From the NCBI RefSeq assembly GCF_039962255.1, contig NZ_JAMPKY010000002.1:434001-498000 (forward strand): a stretch of 64,000 bases of DNA, written 5' to 3'. Numbering within the stretch: the stretch's first letter is position 1; each line of letters opens with the position of its first letter. Of the stretch, positions 37,736 through 46,286 are shown in pieces. The translations under genes were made by a program, and so were the position numbers. Under the pieces are notes generated by a model that did not search any database, had not been told where the DNA came from, and saw nothing but the letters and a program-made list of their open reading frames with translations. This DNA comes from Leptolyngbya subtilissima AS-A7. Lineage in GTDB: Bacteria > Cyanobacteriota > Cyanobacteriia > Phormidesmidales > Phormidesmidaceae.

Positions 37736-39223
37736 ATGAAACTGCATTACGCCATTTTGCTATTGGGTCTGGGCCTAATGATTGGGGCCACCCCTGGGAG
37801 GGGCTATGCCCAAGCTCCCGCTGAACCTGAAGTCATGGAGCCCGAGGCGGCTGGCCCCGAGGAGATGGACCTCGAAGGTCTTGAGCCTACCCCAGCTGAG
37901 CCTGAAACGCCCGAACCGGAGGCAGCTGAGCCCGGTCTATCGGCTATTGGTGCCTACAACCAGGGGGTGGAACGCTACAACAGCGGTGACTATGACGCCG
38001 CCATCGAATCCTTTGACCTGGCGATCGAAAAGGATCCTAGTCTGGCCAACGCCTACCTCTACCGAGGCCTAATCTACTCTGAGCAGGGCGACTACGATCG
38101 CGCCCTCATCGATCTCAACCAGGCCCTCGACCTTGACCCTAGCAACGCTAACGCCCTCTTTGCCCGAGGCAGCGTTTACTATCGCCAAGGAGAGTCTAGC
38201 CAAGCTCAGGCTGATTTCAACACCGCTCTAGAGCTCAACCCAGATTCTGTAGAAGCTTATCTCTATCGCGGTCTCATCGACAGCGAACAAGGTCGCTACG
38301 ATCTTGCCATCGAAGATTTTTCCACCGCCATTGAGCTGACTCCCGACAATCCAACAGCCTACGTACTGCGGGGCTTTGCCCTAGAGCAGGAAAACAACTA
38401 CACCGCAGCCGTTGCTGACTTTAGTAAGGCTATTGAGCTGAATGGCGATCTGCCGCGAGCCTACATGGGGCGCGGTGTGTCCTATTACCACCTAGGATTG
38501 TTTGACGCGGCCTTGAGCGACCTCAACGAGGCCGTCAACCGGGATCCCGAACTGGCCCGGGCTTACCTCAACCGTGGCCATGTCTATTTCCGCCAGGGTC
38601 GACCTGGGCGGGCTTTACAGGATTTAGATCGCGCCCTTGAGCTCAACCCCGAGCTGACCGAAGCCTACATGAGCCGGGGCACTGTCCGAGCCAGCCAGGG
38701 CGACCTGGGCGGAGCACAGCAAGACTTTGCGCAGGTGCTACAGCTCAATCCTGACTCGGCCATGGCCTACAAACAAAAGGGCGATGCGCTACTACAAGCG
38801 GGGGATGCAACCGCCGCGATCGCAGACTACACCGAAGCGCTGTTCCTCGATCCCGCCTACGCAGAAGCTTTTAAGGCTCGAGGCGACGCTCGCCTGTCTA
38901 CGGGGGATGTCTTTGGTGCGATCGACGACTATAGTCAGGCCCTTGCAGCGCAACCCAGCTACCTAGAGGCCTACTCGGCTCGCGGCTCGGCTTACCTCCA
39001 GGTGAACCAGCCCCAGGATGCCTATCAAGATCTCACTCAGGCCATTGTGAGCGCCTCCAACAGCGCCGACCCAAGGCTCTTTTACAACCGAGGGGTGGTA
39101 CGCGCCCGCTTGGGGGATGATGCCGGTGCGCGCCGCGACTTTGAGCAAGCCGCCCAGCTCTTTTTACAGCAGGGAGAAGCTGCAGGCTATCGACAAACGC
39201 TCAACCAGATGAGCCAGTTGTAG
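37736..39223 (+). CDS. Secreted TPR-repeat protein
   Basis: 495 residues. A signal peptide (about 1-26) is followed by an acidic, proline-rich linker (about 27-66, AEPE/EPE repeats), and then about twelve tetratricopeptide repeats fill the rest (YLYRGLIYSEQGDYDRALID and similar 34-residue units). It is expected to be a protein-protein interaction scaffold in the periplasm or at the outer membrane. The start is the ATG at 37736, with GAGGGG upstream. It is followed closely by a DUF3122 gene. Confidence 0.88.
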   Translation: MKLHYAILLLGLGLMIGATPGRGYAQAPAEPEVMEPEAAGPEEMDLEGLEPTPAEPETPEPEAAEPGLSAIGAYNQGVERYNSGDYDAAIESFDLAIEKDPSLANAYLYRGLIYSEQGDYDRALIDLNQALDLDPSNANALFARGSVYYRQGESSQAQADFNTALELNPDSVEAYLYRGLIDSEQGRYDLAIEDFSTAIELTPDNPTAYVLRGFALEQENNYTAAVADFSKAIELNGDLPRAYMGRGVSYYHLGLFDAALSDLNEAVNRDPELARAYLNRGHVYFRQGRPGRALQDLDRALELNPELTEAYMSRGTVRASQGDLGGAQQDFAQVLQLNPDSAMAYKQKGDALLQAGDATAAIADYTEALFLDPAYAEAFKARGDARLSTGDVFGAIDDYSQALAAQPSYLEAYSARGSAYLQVNQPQDAYQDLTQAIVSASNSADPRLFYNRGVVRARLGDDAGARRDFEQAAQLFLQQGEAAGYRQTLNQMSQL

Positions 39224-39306
39224 AAGGTCAGGAGATGGGGGAGATAATAGGCACAGCCGCTGAAAACGTGGCGGCCCTTCTCCATCTCTATTTATCTCAT
39301 TTCTCC

Positions 39307-39840
39307 ATGCACCACCTTTGGCGTGCCCTGCGGCTGACAGTTCTGGCCCTCCTGCTAGGCTGTTTGCTGCTGCTGGCGTTGGCTGAGCCAGCCCTAGCCT
39401 CTATTCACACCTATCACGAGCAGCCTGGGCAAACGACTTACCGTTCGCGCCAGAGCTTGCGTGACCAGAGCGGCCTAGCTTGGCAGGCTACGGTGTTCAA
39501 GCGTTACACCGAAGGTACTCTTCAAGGTACCTACCTACGTTTGGTGGGATTTCCGGGACGGGGAGTCACAGATCACAACCGTGACCTGGCCATTGAAACC
39601 GGCACTAGCGCCCAGTGGCAAGCGCCGCACCAGCTCGACCCTCAAACCCAAGCGCTGCCCGACAGCGTTGCTCAATACAGCATAGATGCCGTGTTGGCCG
39701 ACCTTCAGCGCCCGATTCCGTTAACGCTGCGGGTGCCACTGCGGGGTGGAGGCACTGCCCGACTAGTTGCGGCTCCCTATGTGGTGGAAGAATGGCTGCA
39801 ACTCTATGCCATGGCTGAAGCTACCAGCACGACAGATTAA
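39307..39840 (+). CDS. DUF3122 family secreted protein
   Basis: 177 residues from the ATG at 39307. An N-terminal signal peptide (LLLGCLLLLALAEPALA) is followed by the DUF3122 pattern SIHTYHEQPGQTTYRS, then GLAWQATVFKR and YLRLVGFPG. The family is cyanobacterial and of unknown function. A longer frame opens at 39235, but its N-terminal residues do not match the signal peptide. It lies 83 bases after the TPR gene and is probably cotranscribed. Confidence 0.8.
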   Translation: MHHLWRALRLTVLALLLGCLLLLALAEPALASIHTYHEQPGQTTYRSRQSLRDQSGLAWQATVFKRYTEGTLQGTYLRLVGFPGRGVTDHNRDLAIETGTSAQWQAPHQLDPQTQALPDSVAQYSIDAVLADLQRPIPLTLRVPLRGGGTARLVAAPYVVEEWLQLYAMAEATSTTD

Positions 39841-40140
39841 CCGAAAATAGTGAGTTATGGGATTGAATAGGTTGGTGAAGGGGTTGGGCAAAACCGCTGC
39901 GATCGCCGCGCCTATCGGCTATAGCAAAAGAACGAAAAGAACACCCGTCTGGCTTTAATCCTTACCTTTCGAGCTGTTCTAACCTAGACCTTACCCGCTA
40001 TAGCTACTACCTCTGCCACGTCTACAGGCTTGTAGATGGGAGCTATCGTCTTCAGCTCCTCAGGGCTAGGCCATCTGAGGGGAGGTGAGCACCAGAGGGC
40101 AGTTTAGCGGAACTGAGATTCCAATATTTGGGTTTTAAAA
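39841..40140. other. Intergenic stretch with no supported gene
   Basis: No frame, RNA gene or terminator is recognised here. The next 70 bases hold the branched hairpin described at 40148-40208. Between that hairpin and the DUF6464-like gene (40607) the sequence contains A/T-rich promoter-like words but no gene. Confidence 0.4.
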
Positions 40141-40250
40141 GTAAAAAGCCGGGTAAGGCGCTATCACTGAGGAGCGAACCTCCACAATGTCCTGTGGCCC
40201 TACCCGGTCTTAGCTTTGGAGCACACGCGAGTCTACAGGATGTTTTTATA
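40140..40250 (-). ncRNA. Candidate structured small RNA
   Basis: On the minus strand the sequence CCGGGTAGGG (complement of 40198-40207) pairs with CCTTACCCGG (complement of 40149-40158), a ten-pair stem including one G-U that is lost on the plus strand. Inside are two hairpins: CCACA with TGTGG (40182-40197) and GAGG with CCTC (40169-40182). A TTTTT run follows the stem (complement of 40143-40147), as in a terminator. Upstream at 40243-40250 lies TATAAAAA. It could be a free small RNA or a long terminator-like repeat. No family is recognised. Confidence 0.45.
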
Positions 40251-40606
40251 ATCGGCTATATATCAAGATCCGCCAATACATGAAAGTTCTGGAAAGTTCA
40301 GGATCTTGTTCAGGTGATAGGAAAACAGGGTGATTTTGAGAGAGAACTGGGTCAAAAAGCGTTCCTATCTAAAGTCTAACTATAAATTTACTAAAACGAT
40401 ATCTATAGTCGGGAACTTTCTGGGCGCAAAGGCGTCGTCACTCGCTATACATACATGTAGCCACGACTGGTAGCGATTTAACCTCTGATTTAGCGTAGGA
40501 GAGAGGGGTGGCCTTTGTTGGTCTATGTTGCGAAAGACTAAGTAACGCAACGGTACGTACCAATCCCTACCGGCATTGGGCTGGTCTGCCAATTCATCGC
40601 GTTAGG

Positions 40607-40954
40607 ATGACTTTGCTAGTTTCGGACGATAGGTTCATGCTCGTCATCATTTTGATTTTCGTTATCGGTCTTACCCCAGCCCTGGTGTCAGCTTACTTAA
40701 GTGTGCGGGCTGACCGAGATGAAAAGTGCGGCAGCAACACTTCAGCTATGCCGACGGCCTTGGGCCAGAGCATGCTCAAGCTGCTCGATGGCAACACCGA
40801 TATGCACTATGTCGATGGCCTGGGCTATATGATTGGCGACATCACTTGCGACCTAAATGCGCGATCGCCCTACCTGCGATGCGCCATGAATCCTATGGGT
40901 CCCTGCGACGGGTGCAGTGCCTATGCGCCCAAGGTCTTTGATCGCCAGTTCTAA
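40607..40954 (+). CDS. DUF6464-like cyanobacterial protein
   Basis: About 115 residues from the ATG at 40607 (an alternative ATG is at 40637). A membrane segment (LVIILIFVIGLTPALVSAYL) is followed by a region with conserved cysteines: ITCDLNARSPYLRCAMNP and GPCDGCSAY. This matches my memory of the cyanobacterial DUF6464 pattern, but I cannot check it. The four-cysteine layout could bind a metal or form disulfides. An upstream frame to 40508 has no ribosome-binding site. Confidence 0.6.
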   Translation: MTLLVSDDRFMLVIILIFVIGLTPALVSAYLSVRADRDEKCGSNTSAMPTALGQSMLKLLDGNTDMHYVDGLGYMIGDITCDLNARSPYLRCAMNPMGPCDGCSAYAPKVFDRQF

Positions 40955-41122
40955 GCGCAATCAGTGAGAGTTCCACTAGAATTTCCCCACTATGGGGTCG
41001 AGCAACGATTTTGAGGCACCTGGGGCATGTCCCTAGGTGTTTCTGTTGTGGGCGCTCAGGAGGTAATCGGGCGATCGCACCTAGCACAAGCGCCTACGCT
41101 ACAATCCTTAAGATAATCCTCT

Positions 41123-41148
41123 AAACCCCGACCGGAATACCGGGGTTT
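41123..41148 (+). terminator. Hairpin between the DUF6464-like and 1-Cys peroxiredoxin genes
   Basis: AAACCCCG (41123-41130) pairs with CGGGGTTT (41141-41148). It lies in the spacer before the peroxiredoxin leader. It could end the upstream transcript or act as a leader structure; only a short T-rich stretch follows. Confidence 0.4.
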
Positions 41149-41219
41149 GTGGGAGAATAGCGAACGTGAACGCTGAGCAACTTTATTTGCACCCTGTCGA
41201 GATTAAACGGAGATTTGAG

Positions 41220-41855
41220 ATGGCGCTTCAACTTGGCGATCAGGTACCTAACTTCACCCAGCAGACCAGCGAGGGTGAGATTGACTTTTATAGCTGGGCT
41301 GGTGATAGCTGGGTAGTGCTATTTTCGCACCCCGCTGACTACACCCCCGTTTGCACCACTGAGTTGGGCAGCGTGGCTAGGCTCAAGCCCGAGTTTGACA
41401 AGCGCAACGCCAAAGTCATTGCCCTCAGCGTAGACAGCGCTGATTCCCACCAAGGCTGGATTGGCGACATTAACGAAACCCAGGGCGTAAATGTCAACTA
41501 CCCCATCATTGCCGACGACGACAAAAAGGTCTCCGACCTTTACGGCATGATCCACCCCAACGCCAACGCCAAGGTGACCGTGCGCAGCGTGTTTGTCATT
41601 GACCCCAGCAAAAAGCTGCGGCTGACCATTACCTATCCGCCGAGCACCGGACGCAACTTTGCTGAGATTTTGCGGGTGATTGACTCGCTACAGCTTACCG
41701 ACAACTACAGCGTGGCTACCCCGGTCGACTGGAAAGATGGCGACGACGTAGTGGTATCTCCCACCATTCCCACCGAAGAAGCTAAGCAGCGCTTCCCCAA
41801 GGGCGTAACCGAAATCAAGCCCTACTTGCGCATGACTCCCCAACCCAACAAATAG
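41220..41855 (+). CDS. 1-Cys peroxiredoxin (Prx6 type)
   Basis: 211 residues from the ATG at 41220. The peroxidatic cysteine is in PVCTTELG, at about residue 47, and the C-terminal half carries the Prx6-type SATPVDWKDGDDV region without a second resolving cysteine motif. It reduces hydrogen peroxide and organic or lipid hydroperoxides. GGAG is placed seven bases upstream. The frame extends to 41166, but the shorter start fits the family. A strong terminator follows. Confidence 0.93.
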   Translation: MALQLGDQVPNFTQQTSEGEIDFYSWAGDSWVVLFSHPADYTPVCTTELGSVARLKPEFDKRNAKVIALSVDSADSHQGWIGDINETQGVNVNYPIIADDDKKVSDLYGMIHPNANAKVTVRSVFVIDPSKKLRLTITYPPSTGRNFAEILRVIDSLQLTDNYSVATPVDWKDGDDVVVSPTIPTEEAKQRFPKGVTEIKPYLRMTPQPNK

Positions 41856-41879
41856 GGTTAGAGCATCACACACCACACT

Positions 41880-41904
41880 AGGCGCACTGCGGTGCGCCTT
41901 TTTT
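41880..41904 (+). terminator. Rho-independent terminator after the 1-Cys peroxiredoxin
   Basis: AGGCGCAC (41880-41887) pairs with GTGCGCCT (41890-41898), followed by a T-run (41899-41904). Confidence 0.9.
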
Positions 41905-41977
41905 ATGACCAATTGGGTAGAGCCGGGGGCAAAAGCTGTATTACACTGCCCCTAAAGCTGCATTCTGTAGGTGTCCT

Positions 41978-42460
41978 GTGCTAGACGAGCAAGCTAAGAA
42001 AACCATTTTGCGCAAGATTCCCCATGGGCTCTACATCTGTGGCGTTAAAGATGGAGATGACCTCAACGGCTTCACGGCGAGCTGGGTGATGCAGGCCTCC
42101 TTTCAGCCCCCCCTGGTAGTAAATTGCGTCAAAAACGACTCCACCTCCCACGCCATGGTGAAATCCAGCGGCGTATTTGCCCTCAGCTTTTTAGAAGCCG
42201 GGCAGAAAGAGCTGGCCCAAAACTTCTTTAAGCCCCTACGCCGGGTGGGCAACAAGTTTGAAGATGTCGAGTTTTACCCTGGTCCTGAAACCGGCTGTCC
42301 CATCATCAAAGACACCTTGGGCTATGTGGAATGTCGGGTGGTGGGCGCTGTAGAGCACGGCGACCACACAGTGTTTGTGGGCGAAGTAGTCGGTGCCGCA
42401 ATTCACCGCGAAGGTGACCCCCTCCTGCTCGAAAGCACCGGCTGGAACTACGGTGGGTAG
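41978..42460 (+). CDS. Flavin reductase-like FMN-binding protein
   Basis: 160 residues from a GTG start. The flavin-reductase-like fold is marked by NGFTASWVMQASFQPPLVV at residues 25-45, a typical FMN-binding signature, and by CRVVGAVEHGDHTVFVGEVV. Family members reduce FMN/FAD or act as the C-terminal half of flavodiiron proteins; here it is free-standing. The substrate cannot be assigned. Its 3' end borders an inverted repeat and the MIF-like gene. Confidence 0.83.
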   Translation: MLDEQAKKTILRKIPHGLYICGVKDGDDLNGFTASWVMQASFQPPLVVNCVKNDSTSHAMVKSSGVFALSFLEAGQKELAQNFFKPLRRVGNKFEDVEFYPGPETGCPIIKDTLGYVECRVVGAVEHGDHTVFVGEVVGAAIHREGDPLLLESTGWNYGG

Positions 42461-42487
42461 ATGAATAGATGAGTTTTAAGTTCTCAG

Positions 42488-42535
42488 TTTTGAGTGTTGA
42501 GTTTGGGCCTTACTGGTACAACTCAACACTCAAAA
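42488..42535. repeat. 16-bp inverted repeat in a dispersed TTTTGAGT-type repeat
   Basis: TTTTGAGTGTTGAGTT (42488-42503) is a perfect inverse complement of 42520-42535, with a 16-base loop. It lies between the flavin reductase and MIF-like genes. Words resemble those of the repeats at 9895-9992 and 59674-59716. It may serve as a hairpin terminator or recombination-prone repeat. Confidence 0.65.
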
Positions 42536-42601
42536 TTAAGAACTCTTCTCACTCCCCATCCAACCACCATCCCCATCGCCCTCACTCCCCACACCACACC
42601 C

Positions 42602-42955
42602 ATGCCTCTAATCAAAGTCCAGACATCCGTCTCCTCTCCCGACCGAGCCGAGGTTGAAGGGCTACTGAAGGAGCTTTCCGCCAGTTTGGCCAGCCACTTG
42701 GGCAAGCCGGAATCTTACGTGATGACAGCTTTTGAAGCCGACATACCCATGACCTTTGGTGGCACTACAGACCCCGTATGCTACGTCGAGATCAAAAGCG
42801 TGGGCACCATGGGCGGTGCCAAAACCCACGCTATGAGCCAGGAGTTTTGCACCCAGCTTGAGACTGCCCTGGGAGTGCCCAAAAATCGTACCTATATCGA
42901 GTTCGCTGATGCCCCTGGTGCCATGTGGGGCTGGAACGGGGGCACCTTTGGCTAA
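42602..42955 (+). CDS. Phenylpyruvate tautomerase / MIF-like protein
   Basis: 117 residues from the ATG at 42602. After Met removal the protein would start with the catalytic Pro1 (PLIKVQTS), as in MIF and phenylpyruvate tautomerase. The fold has the MIF pattern, including SVGTMGGAKTHAMS and YIEFADAPGAMWGWNG. Its substrate in cyanobacteria is unknown. It is preceded by the repeat at 42488-42535. Confidence 0.88.
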   Translation: MPLIKVQTSVSSPDRAEVEGLLKELSASLASHLGKPESYVMTAFEADIPMTFGGTTDPVCYVEIKSVGTMGGAKTHAMSQEFCTQLETALGVPKNRTYIEFADAPGAMWGWNGGTFG

Positions 42956-42985
42956 ACAGAACCGGCTGATACCGGATCCTGTTTA
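42953..42985. terminator. Hairpin overlapping the stop codon of the MIF-like gene
   Basis: TAAACAG (42953-42959, including the stop) pairs with CTGTTTA (42979-42985), with an inner CCGG-CCGG stem. It separates the convergent MIF-like and dnaX genes. Confidence 0.55.
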
Positions 42986-43023
42986 ACTCCGAGTTGAAAT
43001 TTTAGATGTAGCAATCGATCGCC

Positions 43024-44985
43024 TCAAAACGGCACGTCTTTGTCGGCATGGGAGGGCTGCTTAGCCGCCGCCTCAGAGGGCTTCAGCAGCGTTGTATCGA
43101 GTCCAGGGCTCAGATCTTCGTCCAAATCGACCACCTGCCCATTAAAGAAATGGGCAAAGTTCTTCACGGCTCGGTCAAAATCGCTGGCAATGGCAGGCAG
43201 AGATGATGGCGCAGGAGCAGCGGGACTAGTGTCTGCTGCGAGAGCAGGTTCAGGAGTTGCAGCCAATTCTACTGACGCTTCTGCCGAGGGCGTTGAGACG
43301 ACGGGCGGGGGCGGGGGACTGAGAACAACTGGAGCCGGTGGGGTGATATTTTTCTGCCCCGGCGCCTGGGAAATGTTGGGGGCTGGGGCCTCAGGCTTTG
43401 GGTCAGGCAGCACCTCTAGAGAAACCTGCACTTTGTGGTTGAGCACCTGCTGAAAGGCCGCTTCCACATTCTCGACTCGGCCCTGGGCCATCTTAAACAG
43501 TGGCCTAGAGCTGATGCCCACTCGGGCCACTACGCCGTCGAAAAATAGCAGGCTACCCTGCTGCTGCATTAGGGCGCGGGTGCCTAGGGGCTCTAGTACG
43601 GCTATCACCTGAAGCCACAGCTGCCCTAAGTTAGGAGCTGGGGTGGCATCGTCTGTGGGTAGTGTGTCTTGGCTATTGTCGGAGGGCGGCTCGGAGGCAG
43701 CAGCCGGTACGGGGGCGGCTTCGTCTTTTGGCGATGCTCCATTGGCAGGCTCCGGCGGTATGGCCAAGTTTGAAGGCTCAGGCGGCGGTGCTGGTGCTGG
43801 TGATAGGGGGCTAATAGGTGGTGCAGGTTGGGGTGTAGGTCTGGGTGCTGGAAGAGGTGCGATCGCTCCGACCGACCGATCCGCCTGACCAGCCAGCGTC
43901 GAGGGTAGCAGCCCCAGCAGCGTCACCTCTAGCCACAGCCGAGGCTGGGTGGTGTTTTTGACCTGTCCCTCGGCGCTGCGCAGGTGCTGTTGCCCCAGCA
44001 GCAGCACCGTTGGATCGAGCGGTTGCACCAGGGTTTGCATGTCGGCCCAGGTGGGGGGAGTGATGGCGACTAGGTCGTGGCGATCGCCCGCCGTCTTCGC
44101 AATCAGCAGATCACGGTAGAACCCAGCCAAGTTTTGCAGCACAATCAGCGGCTCCCGACCCCGATCCATCAGCTTGCGGGCACCGTCGAGCACGGTGGTG
44201 CTGTCGTCGCTGAGGATAGCCTGCACCAGGGCCAGCAGATCGCGCTCGGGTACCGCTCCCACCAGATCCCACACCGCATCGGCTTCCACAGGAGGCGCTA
44301 GCAGACTGAGCTGGTCGAGCAGACTCTGGGCATCGCGCAGCCCTCCCTGGGAAACCTGAGCCACCAGCCGCAGGGCTTCGTCATTGATAACGATGTTTTC
44401 CTGCTCGGCAATCTTCCGCAGGTGAGCGATCATCGGCTCTAGGGGAATGCGCCGGTAGTCAAACCGCTGGCAGCGAGAAATGATCGTTGGCAACACTCGC
44501 TGGGGGTCGGTTGTTGCCAGGATAAACACCACATTGCTGGGCGGCTCTTCCAAGGTTTTGAGCAAGGCATTGAACGCCGCCGTGCTGAGCATGTGGCACT
44601 CGTCCACAACGTAGACTTTGTACCGACACTGCACTGGGGCAAACTGAGCGCGCTCGATCAGCTCGCGGATGTTGTCGACCCCGGTGTTGCTGGCAGCGTC
44701 GATTTCAATGAAGTCGAGGGCCGAGCCGTTAGTAATCGAGCGACAGGTTTCGCAGATACCGCAGGGATTAGGAGTGGGATGATCTTGGGCAATGCAGTTG
44801 AGCGATTTCGCCAAAATGCGGGCACTGGAGGTTTTGCCCGTGCCGCGGGGGCCGCAAAACAGGTAGGCAGGGGCGATGCGCCGCTGGTTGAGGGCACTGG
44901 TGAGGGTAGTCGCGATCGCATCTTGCCCCACCAGAGCGCCAAAGGTCTGGGGGCGATACTTATGGTGCAGCGGTTCATAGGCCAT
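43024..44985 (-). CDS. dnaX: DNA polymerase III subunits gamma/tau
   Basis: 653 residues. AAA+ clamp-loader core: Walker A GPRGTGKT (45-52), zinc cysteines C64, C75, C78 and C81, Walker B VYVVDECHM (124-132) and the SRCQRFDYRRIP sensor/arginine-finger region. A central collar domain and a Pro/Ala-rich, low-complexity linker (about 355-420 and 530-610) precede the C-terminal tau part. No intein interrupts the core; some cyanobacterial dnaX genes carry one. It is divergent from the RNase H gene further right. Confidence 0.95.
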   Translation of the reverse strand: MAYEPLHHKYRPQTFGALVGQDAIATTLTSALNQRRIAPAYLFCGPRGTGKTSSARILAKSLNCIAQDHPTPNPCGICETCRSITNGSALDFIEIDAASNTGVDNIRELIERAQFAPVQCRYKVYVVDECHMLSTAAFNALLKTLEEPPSNVVFILATTDPQRVLPTIISRCQRFDYRRIPLEPMIAHLRKIAEQENIVINDEALRLVAQVSQGGLRDAQSLLDQLSLLAPPVEADAVWDLVGAVPERDLLALVQAILSDDSTTVLDGARKLMDRGREPLIVLQNLAGFYRDLLIAKTAGDRHDLVAITPPTWADMQTLVQPLDPTVLLLGQQHLRSAEGQVKNTTQPRLWLEVTLLGLLPSTLAGQADRSVGAIAPLPAPRPTPQPAPPISPLSPAPAPPPEPSNLAIPPEPANGASPKDEAAPVPAAASEPPSDNSQDTLPTDDATPAPNLGQLWLQVIAVLEPLGTRALMQQQGSLLFFDGVVARVGISSRPLFKMAQGRVENVEAAFQQVLNHKVQVSLEVLPDPKPEAPAPNISQAPGQKNITPPAPVVLSPPPPPVVSTPSAEASVELAATPEPALAADTSPAAPAPSSLPAIASDFDRAVKNFAHFFNGQVVDLDEDLSPGLDTTLLKPSEAAAKQPSHADKDVPF

Positions 44986-45065
44986 AGCACTAAGATACCG
45001 CGCCCGCCCCTATCTCTGGAGGGTTAACCTGACTCTTCTATCAGGCTGGGGCTAGGCTGGTTTAG

Positions 45066-45497
45066 TCAGTCTGGAAACTCAATAATTAGGGTTTCCATCT
45101 CCGAGGTCGCACACTGAGCGGCCTGCCCTCGCGAGGTACACATGCGGGACTGGGTCTGTTGGGCCAGAGCTTTGACGCGTTCGACCGCCGCTGAGATATC
45201 TTGCCGCCGCTGGCGATCGCTGCGGGGACAGGACTGGGGAATGGGCAAAGCGACTACGGCGGCCTCAAACGGCCCTTCGGCGGGAGAGTAGCCTTGAAAA
45301 TAAGCCAGCGCCAGCCGCCGAAACAGCCCCTGTAAATGGCTCGGCAGATCTTGTTCCACCTGGGCTGGTTTAGCGAGGCAATCCACTAGCTGACCCATAG
45401 CGTGGGCAATCAGCATGTTGTCTTGGCCGTTGGTGGGATAAACATCCTTAAGATCTAGCCAGCAAGCCTCAAAAGCTTTTAGTTCTCGTAGCATCAT
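45066..45497 (-). CDS. Conserved-looking hypothetical protein
   Basis: 143 residues, without membrane segments or signal peptide, predicted mostly helical (for example LKAFEACWLDLKDVYPTNG and AAVERVKALAQQTQS). Four cysteines are present but form no clear metal-binding spacing. No family is recognised. It lies 80 bases upstream of dnaX on the same strand and may be cotranscribed. Confidence 0.55.
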   Translation of the reverse strand: MMLRELKAFEACWLDLKDVYPTNGQDNMLIAHAMGQLVDCLAKPAQVEQDLPSHLQGLFRRLALAYFQGYSPAEGPFEAAVVALPIPQSCPRSDRQRRQDISAAVERVKALAQQTQSRMCTSRGQAAQCATSEMETLIIEFPD

Positions 45498-45666
45498 GGG
45501 TTTAACTTCACCGTTGGGATAACCGTGACGATAATAGGTGCACCCTGCCCATGACCTGAATGGAGGTTGTCCGGGGAGGACATCCGGTCTTAGCTCTAGA
45601 ATGCCCCCTAGTACCGCAAAGCCCCCACGGCTGAATTAACGATTTTTTAAGGACGAGATCGAAACA

Positions 45667-46161
45667 ATGGCAATCATTCAGCGAATTTACACCGACGGTG
45701 CCTGCTCCGGTAATCCTGGCCCCGGCGGCTGGGGTACGGTGCTGTATCTGGTCGATGGCGGTGTTCACGAGATCGGCGGCGGCGAATCTCCCACCACCAA
45801 CAACCGCATGGAAATGCAGGCGGCGATCGCTGGGCTGACCCTGCTGCGCGATAGCGGCCAAACCGAGACCGTCACCATCCACACCGACAGCGAATACGTG
45901 CTCAAGGGCATCACCCAGTGGATCGCTGGCTGGAAGCGGCGCGGCTGGGTGAACTCAGCCAAAAAGCCCGTGCTCAACCGCGATCTGTGGGAAGCCCTAG
46001 ACAGCGTCACCACCGAGGTGAACCAGACCCTCGATCGCCCCTTGCAGTGGATCTACGTGCGCGGCCACTCCGGTGACCCCGGCAACGAGCGCTGCGACAC
46101 CATTGCTCGCGCCTATGCCGCTAAACGCGCGATCGCCCTGACGACAGCAGCCCTTTCCTAG
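45667..46161 (+). CDS. rnhA: Ribonuclease HI
   Basis: 164 residues. The RNase H fold with its metal-binding residues: D10 in YTDGACSGNPGPGG, the glutamate in NNRMEMQAAI, D in TDSEYV, and D in NERCDTIA. It removes RNA from RNA-DNA hybrids. The start is the ATG at 45667, with AAGGA upstream. It is alone, followed 100 bases later by gshA. Confidence 0.96.
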   Translation: MAIIQRIYTDGACSGNPGPGGWGTVLYLVDGGVHEIGGGESPTTNNRMEMQAAIAGLTLLRDSGQTETVTIHTDSEYVLKGITQWIAGWKRRGWVNSAKKPVLNRDLWEALDSVTTEVNQTLDRPLQWIYVRGHSGDPGNERCDTIARAYAAKRAIALTTAALS

Positions 46162-46286
46162 CGACCCTCCTGGTCTAGAACCCTCCTCCCCCGGCGCCTG
46201 AACGGGGGACCGGGTTGCCGATAGTATGAGAACAGCGATCACATTGACTGAATATATATAGAGTGCCGTCTCCAGCGAGGAATGCC

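Noticed and set aside
40508-40606. Longer start for the DUF6464-like gene
   Set aside because: The added residues show no membrane or domain pattern and no ribosome-binding site precedes them.
43024-44985. Possible intein in dnaX, as in some cyanobacteria
   Set aside because: The Walker A, zinc and Walker B motifs follow one another at normal spacing with no inserted domain.
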